Shown here: positions 1 to 5,397 of the stretch, one piece after another
How positions within the stretch are numbered: the first letter of the stretch is position 1
How the letters are laid out: each line of letters opens with the position of its first letter
DNA from: an uncultured Bryobacteraceae bacterium
GTDB lineage: Bacteria; Acidobacteriota; Terriglobia; Bryobacterales; Bryobacteraceae
Direction: 5' to 3'
Length of the DNA stretch: 5,397 nucleotides
Assembly (NCBI GenBank): GCA_937921835.1
Contig: CAKZVG010000425.1
Coordinates: 1-5,397 of the forward strand
Notes under the pieces: generated by a model
Told to the model about the DNA's origin: nothing
Databases searched by the model: none
The model's input: only the letters and a program-made list of their open reading frames with translations
Made by a program: the position numbers and the translations under genes

Positions 1-656
1 CGCTCAAATAGCGCGGCCGAATCCACCTCGCGCGGCTTGGTTTTCCGCTCCCGCACGTCCAGCAGAGTGTGGAAGGGCGCCGGATCGAGGCCCAGGCGCG
101 CGGCGGCCTGATTGACGATCTCGCGTTTCTCGAAGCCGGCCTCGAAGCCCGACAGCCGCAGGGCGTGGCGCGCCAGCATGCAGAAGGTCGATACCGAATC
201 CAGCATCAACTCCAGCAGCAGGTGCTTGTCGGAAAGAACTCCGCCCGCTTTCTGGCGCAGCCGCAGCAGCTTGGCCCGCAGTTCATGCTCCACCTGCGCG
301 CGATAGAAGGCGTCGTCCACTTCGAGATCCGCCACCACGTCGGCTCCCGCCAGGATCCGGTGCCGTTCCTTGATGTCGTGGAACTCGATCGGAAAGCAGT
401 CGGTGGAAGTCCGGAGTTCGTCCTCGGTCAGCAGCAGCGGCGCGGGGTTGCCGAGTTCGCGCCACCAGCGGAACACCCCCTCGCAGGCGCCCAGTTCGCG
501 CGGCGTGATCCGCTTGAGAACGCATAGTACGTTGATGTCGGAGTAGCGCCCGTGATGGTCGCCCACCGCCGCCGAACCGTACAGCACCACCGAAACGATC
601 CCGTCGCCGAAGGTCTTTTCCAAACGCTCCACAAGCTGATTGAGTACCCGCTGCAT
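1..656 (-). CDS. Nucleotidyltransferase-fold domain protein, 3' end beyond the window
   Basis: The first 218 residues are present and the C-terminus lies beyond the left edge. Residues 21-45 carry the polymerase-beta-type nucleotidyltransferase signature: a beta strand, Gly27-Ser28, then Ser39-Asp40-Ile41-Asn42. The usual acidic pair DxD reads Asp40-x-Asn42, so one metal ligand appears replaced. Glu91, in the strand before an acidic/basic helix (IEFHDIKERHR), could be the third acidic position; this is inferred. Residues 120-170 look alpha-helical (VEHELRAKLLRLRQKAG), like the helical C-terminal part of stand-alone MNT/KNTase-type proteins. The ATG lies 6 bp after the stop of the TPM gene, and a weak purine stretch (GGTAGG) overlaps that stop, so translational coupling is likely. 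Substrate unknown: family members modify antibiotics, RNA or proteins, or act as antitoxins, but no HEPN-type toxin partner is visible. The fold is fairly sure; activity is uncertain. Confidence 0.8.
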   Translation of the reverse strand, partial: MQRVLNQLVERLEKTFGDGIVSVVLYGSAAVGDHHGRYSDINVLCVLKRITPRELGACEGVFRWWRELGNPAPLLLTEDELRTSTDCFPIEFHDIKERHRILAGADVVADLEVDDAFYRAQVEHELRAKLLRLRQKAGGVLSDKHLLLELMLDSVSTFCMLARHALRLSGFEAGFEKREIVNQAAARLGLDPAPFHTLLDVRERKTKPREVDSAALFE

Positions 657-662
657 GCCCGC

Positions 663-1457
663 CTACCAGTTGCTCGATGCGCCGCCGCCCCCCGAATCGC
701 CGCCGCCGAAGCCGCCGAACCTGTCGAAGGAGTCGTAGCCCCCGAACCCACCGCCGCCGCGGCCGGCCCAGCGAGAACCGCCTCCCATCATGTGCCCCAG
801 CAGAAGCGCGGGAAGCACCCCGCCGGAACCGTCCCGCCGCGCCGCGGCCCCGCCCCCGCTCATCAGCAGCCACACCAACAGCCCGAGACCGCCCAGGATG
901 ACCGGCCAGGGGATCTCGTTGCTCACCGGACGCTGGCGCCGGACGGGCGCCTCGGCGGTGTCGAGCGCCACGCCCTTGGCCGCGGCGACGCGCGCCGCGA
1001 TGTTCCGCGCCGCCAGCCCGAGCGCTTCCCCGTAGTCCCCCGCGCGCAGCGCGGGCCGCATCTCGCGCAACAGGCTGCCGGCGTACCCGTCGGGGATGAC
1101 CGGTTCGAGTCCGTAGCCCACCTCGAGACGGCTCTTGCGCTCGCCGGTCACCAGCAGCAGCAGGATGCCTTCGTTCGTTCCCTTGGCGCCGACGCCCCAC
1201 TTGCGGAAGAGCAGGTTGGCCACGTCCTCGACCGGCTCGCCACCGAGCGTGGGGAGGGTGACAAACGCCATCTGCACGCCGGTGGCCTGCTCGACGCGCG
1301 CGGCGTACTTCTCCAGCGCGTCGCGCGAAGCGCGGTCCACCACGCCCGCGAAGTCGCTCACGTAGCCTTGCGGTTTGAGGGCGGCGAAATCGGCTGCGAA
1401 CGCGGCCGCCGCACACGCCAGCAGCGCGCTCCAGCATCGCCGGAACGTCGTGTTCAT
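663..1457 (-). CDS. TPM-domain (YgcG-type) secreted, membrane-anchored protein
   Basis: Complete, 264 aa. Residues 1-22 look like a signal peptide: Arg6-Arg7, a short Ala/Leu-rich core, and an AFA-A type cleavage site near 21/22. Residues 30-155 match the TPM domain: GYVSDFAGVVD opening, VQMAFVTLPT strand, TNEGILLLL, LEVGYGLE, IPDGYAG, and the GDYGEAL helix. A single membrane helix follows at about 183-199 (PWPVILGGLGLLVWLLM), then a Gly-rich tail ending GGGGASSNW, as is usual in YgcG-type proteins. The TPM domain would therefore lie outside the cytoplasmic membrane with the Gly-rich tail inside. TPM domains are linked to photosystem II repair in plants (TLP18.3), but the bacterial role is poorly known. 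LLAC at 12-15 resembles a lipobox, but Leu at -2 and the very short hydrophobic core argue against a lipoprotein. No clear Shine-Dalgarno precedes the ATG. It is probably co-transcribed with the M16 gene upstream and the nucleotidyltransferase downstream. Confidence 0.9.
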   Translation of the reverse strand: MNTTFRRCWSALLACAAAAFAADFAALKPQGYVSDFAGVVDRASRDALEKYAARVEQATGVQMAFVTLPTLGGEPVEDVANLLFRKWGVGAKGTNEGILLLLVTGERKSRLEVGYGLEPVIPDGYAGSLLREMRPALRAGDYGEALGLAARNIAARVAAAKGVALDTAEAPVRRQRPVSNEIPWPVILGGLGLLVWLLMSGGGAAARRDGSGGVLPALLLGHMMGGGSRWAGRGGGGFGGYDSFDRFGGFGGGDSGGGGASSNW

Positions 1458-1506
1458 CCGGACCAGCAACCAGTGTAGCTCGAAACGGGATGGAACCGGC
1501 TCTCTC

Positions 1507-1537
1507 GGCGGCGGGCGCCGGCCAGGCGGCGGCCGCC
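1507..1537 (-). repeat. GC-rich hairpin directly after the M16 stop codon
   Basis: Plus-strand bases 1507-1512 (GGCGGC) pair with 1532-1537 (GCCGCC), and 1516-1520 (CGCCG) pair with 1527-1531 (CGGCG). This gives an 11-bp stem with a 3-nt bulge (1513-1515) and a 6-nt loop. It abuts the M16 stop (1538-1540). No T-run follows on the minus strand, so a canonical intrinsic terminator is not supported. An mRNA-stabilising stem or a partial attenuator between the M16 and TPM genes is possible. In such GC-rich DNA a chance stem is also plausible. Confidence 0.35.
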
Positions 1538-2809
1538 TCAGCAGGACAGGTCGGCGCGGGTGATCTTGAAGCCGTTGAGCCGGCCCAGAACCGCAAGCGC
1601 GATCTTGCGGGGATCGAAGAAGCCGCGGGCCACCTGCTGAACCTCTTCCGCCGTGACCGCCTCGATGCCCTCCATGATCTCGTCCAGCGAGAAGAAGCGC
1701 CCGAAGAACAGCTCCTGGCGCGCCAGGTTGGCCATGCGGCTGGAGGTCGACTCCAGCCCCAGCATCAGCGATCCCTTCAGATGGTCCTTGGCGCGGCGCA
1801 GTTCCTCGGGCGGCACGGGGTTCTCCTTCACCGCGCGGAACTCGTCCAGCACCGAGGCGACCACCTTGGGCGCCGATTCGATGCTGGTTCCGGCGTAGAC
1901 CATCAGGCAGCCGCTGTCGCGGTACAGGTTCAGTTCGGAAAATACGGAGTAGGCCAGCCCCTGCCGCTCGCGGATGTTCTGAAACAGGCGCGAACTCATG
2001 CCGCCGCCGAGCAGCGTGTTGAGCACGTAGCAGACGAAACGTTTCTCGTGCGGCAGCGGATAGCACGGCACGCCCAGACACAGATGCATCTGCTCGAGCG
2101 ACTTCTTGTCGCGCAGCACCAGCCGCGCGTGTGTCGGCGGCGCGGGGTCAACCACCCGGCTGCCGTTAGGCGTCAACCCGGCGAAACGGCTCTCCACCAG
2201 CCTCACAATCTCCTCGTGCCGCAGATTGCCCGCCGCGGTGATCAGGATGTTGCCCGGCTCATAGACCGAGCGGTAGTAACGCTCGATCATCCCGCGGTCG
2301 AAGGCGCGGATGGTGTCGCGCGTGCCGATGATGGACTTGCCCAGCGGATGGCCCTTCCAGAAATTGCCGCAGAAGATTTCGTGGATCAGGTACTCCGGAT
2401 TATCCACTTCCATCTTCAGTTCTTCGAGAATGACGCCCTTTTCTTTCTCAATGTCCTCCTCGCGGAACAGCGGGTTGAGCACCATGTCGGAGAGCACGTC
2501 GAAAGCCACCGGCAGGTGCTCGTCGAGTACCTTGGTGTTGTAGCTCACCATTTCTTTCGACGTGAACGCATCCAGGTTGCCGCCGATCGAGTCCACCGAA
2601 CGCGCGATCTGCTCGGCCGAGCGGTTGGTGGTGCCTTTGAACAGCATGTGCTCGATGAAGTGCGAGATGCCGTTTTCCCGCGGCGCCTCGCGCCGGGAGC
2701 CGGAGCCGATCCACACCCCCACCGCCACCGAACGCACCTGCGGCATCGCCTCGGTGATGATTCGCACCCCATTCGGAAGAACGGCGGCTTCAACTTCTCG
2801 CGTTTTCAA
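1538..2809 (-). CDS. M16 family zinc metallopeptidase (processing-peptidase-like)
   Basis: Complete, 423 aa, the usual size of the short bacterial M16B (YmxG/MPP-beta-like) peptidases. The inverted zinc motif HxxEH is intact at His50-Phe-Ile-Glu53-His54. Glu130, in the VILEELK helix, lies 76 residues after His54, the spacing of the third zinc ligand in mitochondrial processing peptidase beta. The second M16 half-domain (about 225-410) carries GGGMSSRLFQNIRERQGLAY at 268-287, the conserved substrate-binding loop region. No signal peptide is seen, so a cytoplasmic location is likely. The start is TTG: codons 2-14 give the standard beta strand and LPNG at 11-14, which opens this family, and AGGG (2816-2819) sits 6 nt upstream of it. 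The in-frame GTG (Val15) and ATG (Met22) would cut off that strand. It is the first gene of the leftward unit, divergent from the flavin oxidoreductase. Substrate unknown: relatives process peptides or unfolded proteins. Confidence 0.93.
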   Translation of the reverse strand: MKTREVEAAVLPNGVRIITEAMPQVRSVAVGVWIGSGSRREAPRENGISHFIEHMLFKGTTNRSAEQIARSVDSIGGNLDAFTSKEMVSYNTKVLDEHLPVAFDVLSDMVLNPLFREEDIEKEKGVILEELKMEVDNPEYLIHEIFCGNFWKGHPLGKSIIGTRDTIRAFDRGMIERYYRSVYEPGNILITAAGNLRHEEIVRLVESRFAGLTPNGSRVVDPAPPTHARLVLRDKKSLEQMHLCLGVPCYPLPHEKRFVCYVLNTLLGGGMSSRLFQNIRERQGLAYSVFSELNLYRDSGCLMVYAGTSIESAPKVVASVLDEFRAVKENPVPPEELRRAKDHLKGSLMLGLESTSSRMANLARQELFFGRFFSLDEIMEGIEAVTAEEVQQVARGFFDPRKIALAVLGRLNGFKITRADLSC

Positions 2810-2814
2810 TCTGG

Positions 2815-2820
2815 ACCCTA
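2815..2820 (-). promoter_or_regulatory. Ribosome binding site for the TTG-initiated M16 gene
   Basis: On the minus strand TAGGGT is followed by 6 nt and then TTG at 2809-2807. The AGGG core at normal spacing supports choosing this TTG over the internal GTG/ATG codons. Confidence 0.5.
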
Positions 2821-2840
2821 CTCGATTGGACGTCGATTCT

Positions 2841-2849
2841 ATTTTAACA
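2841..2849 (-). promoter_or_regulatory. Candidate extended -10 promoter for the M16-TPM-nucleotidyltransferase unit
   Basis: The minus strand reads TGTTAAAAT, a good match to the extended -10 form TGnTATAAT, inside a small A+T-rich island in otherwise GC-rich DNA. No convincing -35 box is seen, which extended -10 promoters can tolerate. Transcription would begin near 2834, giving a leader of about 25 nt before the TTG start. Prediction by eye only. Confidence 0.4.
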
Positions 2850-2894
2850 GGCGATCCGCCTCCGGGCCGGGTTCTGGCTCCAGGAGAGCCGCCA

Positions 2895-2913
2895 GGCCAA
2901 ATCCGGAATGGCC
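2895..2913. promoter_or_regulatory. Operator-like inverted repeat in the divergent intergenic region
   Basis: Arms GGCCA (2895-2899) and TGGCC (2909-2913) flank a 9-nt spacer holding the palindrome TCCGGA (2902-2907). The repeat overlaps the expected -35 area of the candidate rightward promoter, where a repressor or activator could bind. The arms are only 5 bp and GC-rich, so chance is a real possibility, and no regulator gene is in the window. Nearby, GGCTC (2876-2880) and GAGCC (2886-2890) form another small stem. Confidence 0.25.
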
Positions 2914-2927
2914 GGGGAGCCTTTCTC

Positions 2928-2936
2928 TGCTATCCT
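2928..2936 (+). promoter_or_regulatory. Candidate extended -10 promoter for the flavin oxidoreductase fusion
   Basis: TGCTATCCT resembles the extended -10 form TGnTATAAT and lies 21 nt before the ATG at 2958. No clear -35 is seen 17 bp upstream. Transcription would start near 2943, leaving a short leader of about 15 nt that contains GGGG (2949-2952) 5 nt before the ATG as a weak ribosome binding site. Prediction by eye. Confidence 0.3.
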
Positions 2937-2957
2937 GGAGACTCGCGCGGGGTTTTC

Positions 2958-5397
2958 ATGGCAGGTCACGAACTCTTTCAGTTTCATACTCTTGACGACT
3001 TGCGGCAAAAGCTTGAGGCGACCGGCGTGGCGCTTGAAGCCAGCGCCGACGTCACGCCGCTGCTCGAACCGCTGACCATCGGCGGTATCCGCGTGCCCAA
3101 CCGGCTGGCGGTGCTTCCCATGGAGGGCTGCGACGGTTTGCCCGACGGCTCGCCCGACGAACTCACCTTCCGCCGCTACCGGCGCTTCGCCGCCGGCGGC
3201 TGCGGCGTGCTGTGGTATGAAGCCACCGCCATCGTCCACGAAGGGCGCGCCAACCCGCGCCAACTCTGGATTCACGGGTCGAACTGGGAGTCCTTCGCCC
3301 GCCTGTTGGAGGGCGCCTCGGCCGCGGCGCGCGAAGCCTTCGGGCCGGATCACCGCACCTACAACGTCCTCCAACTGACGCACTCGGGCCGCTACAGCAA
3401 GCCGGGCCGCAAGCCCGCTCCGATCATCGCCCACCGCTCGAAATACCTCGACCCGATTCACCAACTCGGCGCCGATTACCCGCTCATCACCGACGAGGAA
3501 CTGGAGCGTCTGGAAGATGTCTACGTCGAAGCCGCGCGCTGCGCCAGGAAGGCCGGCTTTGACGCGGTGGACATCAAGGCCTGCCACCGCTACCTGGTCT
3601 CGGAACTGCACGCCTCCTTCACGCGCGAAAACAGCCGCTACGGCGGTCCGGAGTTCGCCAACCGTTCACGCCTGATCCGCAACGTGGTGGGCAAGATCCG
3701 CTCCGCCGTGCCCGGCATCGCGGTCACCACCCGGATGAACGCCTACGACGCCATGGCCTATCCCTACGGCTTCGGCGTCGACCGCGAGGACGTCAACAAG
3801 CCCGACCTGGCGGAACCGCTCGAGCTGGCGCGCTTCTTCATCGAAAACGGCGCTCCGCTGCTGAACATCACCATCGGCAACCCCTACTACAACCCGTACG
3901 TCAACCGGCCTTTCGATCTCCCCATCGCCGGCGCTCCCTTCCCGCCCGAGCACCCGCTTCAGGGCGTCGAGCGTTTCGTGCACATCGTGCGGCGCTTCCA
4001 GGAGCAACACCCCGCGATTCCGGTGATCGGCGGCGGCTATTCCTGGCTGCGGCAGTTCCTGCCGAACGTGGGAGCGGCCAACGTCAGGAAAGGCTGGGTG
4101 AGCATCGTCGGCGCCGGGCGCATGGCCTTCGCCTACCCGGATTTCGCGCGCGACCTGATGGAGCGCGGCCGTCTCGACCCGGAGAAGGTCTGCGTGGCCT
4201 GCTCGGCCTGCACCCAGATCATGCGCGACGGCGGACGCACCGGCTGCGTGCCGCGCGACGCCGCGGTCTACGAACCCATCTACAAGGCGGGCCGCGCCGA
4301 GGCGCTCGACACCATTCTGGAGATGGCCAAGACCTGCCGCCAGTGCAGCGACCCCACCTGCACCGGCAAGTGCCCCGCGCGCGTGAATATCCCCGGCTTC
4401 GTCGGCCACATCGCCGCCGGCCGCTTCCGCGAAGCGTACGAAACGCTGCGCCAAGCCAACGTGCTGGCCGCCGTGTGCGGCTATGTCTGCCCGTCGGAAA
4501 CCCTGTGCGAAGCGGGCTGCATCAACCAGCACTACGCCGGAAGCGTGCCCATCCGCCACTTGCAGCGCTGGGTGAGCCGTCTCGCGGTGGAGGAAGGATG
4601 GGCGGCGGAGGCGCGGTCCCCAGCCGTGAACCTCGGCCCCGGCAAACGCGTGGCGGTGGTGGGCGCGGGACCGGCGGGCGTGGCGGCGGCCTCGGCGCTG
4701 GCCTCGCTCGGGCACCGCGTGACGCTGTTGGACGGCGCCGAAGTGCCTGGCGGAACGGCCGGCAAGACCATCCCGGCGGAGCGGCTTCCGGACCAGATCC
4801 TGCGCCGGGAGATCGACGACGTCCTGGCGTCCTCGGGCCAGGTCGAGCGCCGCTACGGCGTCCGCCTGGGTTCCAACTACACGCTCGACGAGGTTCTCGC
4901 GCAGGGCTACGACGCCGTACTGCTGGCCGCCGGGCTGACGCGCTCCGTGGAACTGCCCGCCACAACGCGCCCGGCGTCGGGCGTGCGCGGGGCGCTCGAA
5001 TTCCTGGCCGAGGTCAAACGCGGCGCGCGCGTGAGCGGCTCCGTGCTGGTACTGGGCGGCGGCAATACGGCCATCGACGCCGCACTGTCGGCCTTGCGCG
5101 CCGGAGCGAGCGACTCGGCCATCGTCTACCGCCGCTCCTTCGCCGAAATGCCCGCCTGGCCGGAGGAACGCGACCAGGCCATCGCCGCCGGAGTGCACTT
5201 CCTGATCCTGACGCAGCCCGTCGGCTATGTGGCCGGCGAAGCCGGGCGATTGACCGGCCTGAAGGTCGTACGCACCCGGCTCAGCGCTCCCGGAGAAGAC
5301 GGGCGGCGCCGTCCCGAAGCCATCCCCGGCTCCGAGCACGTGCTGCCCGCGGACCTGGTGGTCGAAGCCATCGGCCAGCAGGCGGACGAGGAGCTGC
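2958..5397 (+). CDS. OYE-type flavin oxidoreductase fused to a DPD/GltD-type Fe-S/FAD/NAD(P)H module, 3' end beyond the window
   Basis: 813 codons are present with no stop; roughly 100 more are expected from the length of GltD-type modules. Residues 1-400 form an Old Yellow Enzyme-like FMN TIM barrel: PNRLAVLPMEG at 47-57, THSGRYSKPG at 141-150, KACHRYL at 207-213, RYGG at 227-230, and the phosphate-binding strands IPVIGGG (354-360) and VGAGRMA (384-390). Cys412, 415, 418 and 430 form the barrel's Fe-S motif. Residues 455-545 match DPD domain I/GltD: Cys460, 463, 468, 472, 511, 517, 521 and Gln536 fit the two [4Fe-4S] ligand sets of dihydropyrimidine dehydrogenase; Cys507 is also present. FAD site GAGPAG at 569-574, with IPAERLP at 605-611. 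NAD(P)H site GGGNTAID at 700-707, with YRR at 724-726 a likely 2'-phosphate contact. The likely electron path is NAD(P)H, FAD, Fe-S clusters, FMN, then an unknown unsaturated substrate in the cytoplasm. The ATG is chosen because residues 8-40 match the N-terminal extension I recall from this OYE subgroup, and no alternative in-frame start lies just upstream. The fold assignment is firm; the substrate is unknown. Confidence 0.92.
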   Translation, partial: MAGHELFQFHTLDDLRQKLEATGVALEASADVTPLLEPLTIGGIRVPNRLAVLPMEGCDGLPDGSPDELTFRRYRRFAAGGCGVLWYEATAIVHEGRANPRQLWIHGSNWESFARLLEGASAAAREAFGPDHRTYNVLQLTHSGRYSKPGRKPAPIIAHRSKYLDPIHQLGADYPLITDEELERLEDVYVEAARCARKAGFDAVDIKACHRYLVSELHASFTRENSRYGGPEFANRSRLIRNVVGKIRSAVPGIAVTTRMNAYDAMAYPYGFGVDREDVNKPDLAEPLELARFFIENGAPLLNITIGNPYYNPYVNRPFDLPIAGAPFPPEHPLQGVERFVHIVRRFQEQHPAIPVIGGGYSWLRQFLPNVGAANVRKGWVSIVGAGRMAFAYPDFARDLMERGRLDPEKVCVACSACTQIMRDGGRTGCVPRDAAVYEPIYKAGRAEALDTILEMAKTCRQCSDPTCTGKCPARVNIPGFVGHIAAGRFREAYETLRQANVLAAVCGYVCPSETLCEAGCINQHYAGSVPIRHLQRWVSRLAVEEGWAAEARSPAVNLGPGKRVAVVGAGPAGVAAASALASLGHRVTLLDGAEVPGGTAGKTIPAERLPDQILRREIDDVLASSGQVERRYGVRLGSNYTLDEVLAQGYDAVLLAAGLTRSVELPATTRPASGVRGALEFLAEVKRGARVSGSVLVLGGGNTAIDAALSALRAGASDSAIVYRRSFAEMPAWPEERDQAIAAGVHFLILTQPVGYVAGEAGRLTGLKVVRTRLSAPGEDGRRRPEAIPGSEHVLPADLVVEAIGQQADEEL

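Noticed and set aside
664..780. Gly/Ser-rich repeat tract at the end of the TPM gene as a DNA repeat or recombination site
   Set aside because: The GCC/CCG repetition is explained by the Gly-rich tail normal for YgcG-type proteins; there are no flanking duplications or mobile-element genes.
1472..1477. TACACT on the minus strand as a -10 box for an internal promoter of the TPM gene
   Set aside because: No -35-like hexamer lies 15-18 bp upstream, and the implied leader would be under 10 nt with no Shine-Dalgarno. Not better than chance.
1458..2081. In-frame N-terminal extension of the TPM protein into the M16 gene
   Set aside because: The extension would be an out-of-frame reading of the M16 coding region. 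The ATG at 1457 is followed directly by a signal peptide and the TPM domain.
1490..2995. 501-codon plus-strand open frame across the M16 gene
   Set aside because: It is opposite an intact M16 peptidase with the HxxEH motif. The predicted product is rich in His/Gln/Arg without recognisable domains, and it runs through the divergent promoter region.
2844..3611. 255-codon minus-strand open frame at the start of the flavin oxidoreductase
   Set aside because: Shadow of the barrel-coding region; no recognisable domain, and it would cross the intergenic promoter region.
3666..5339. Very long open frame (557 codons) antisense to the flavin oxidoreductase fusion
   Set aside because: Its product is a low-complexity Ala/Gly/Arg/His-rich string with no family match. 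The opposite strand encodes clear FMN, Fe-S, FAD and NAD(P)H motifs throughout. Long antisense frames are expected in GC-rich coding DNA.

Overview
The window is about two-thirds G+C by eye, with strong G/C preference at third codon positions, so it comes from a high-GC bacterial chromosome. I see no mobile-element genes, tRNA/rRNA or CRISPR repeats. The style of the TPM protein and of the flavin-oxidoreductase fusion reminds me of Acidobacteria (Solibacter/Bryobacter-like). That is a family-level impression, not something the bases prove.

Layout: two transcription units diverge from a 148-bp intergenic region (2810-2957). Leftwards (minus strand) runs an apparent three-gene unit: an M16 zinc peptidase (1538-2809, TTG start), a secreted and membrane-anchored TPM-domain protein (663-1457), and a nucleotidyltransferase-fold protein (1-656) that runs off the left edge. 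The M16-TPM gap is 80 bp and holds a GC-rich hairpin. The TPM-nucleotidyltransferase gap is only 6 bp and the two genes share a reading frame. Rightwards (plus strand) runs one very large gene (2958 to the right edge, 813 codons, still open). It joins an Old-Yellow-Enzyme-type FMN barrel and its own Fe-S motif to a complete dihydropyrimidine-dehydrogenase/GltD-type module with two further [4Fe-4S] clusters, FAD and NAD(P)H sites.

Functional picture: the leftward genes look like housekeeping and envelope functions (proteolysis, a TPM-domain envelope protein, a degenerate nucleotidyltransferase) with no obvious common pathway. The rightward protein looks like a self-contained electron-transfer reductase. 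NAD(P)H would reduce FAD, electrons would pass through two N-module clusters and the barrel-associated cluster to FMN, and FMN would reduce an unknown unsaturated substrate. It is the most interesting object here: its cofactor set parallels dihydropyrimidine dehydrogenase, but the domain order is changed and an OYE-type barrel replaces the dihydroorotate-dehydrogenase-type one.
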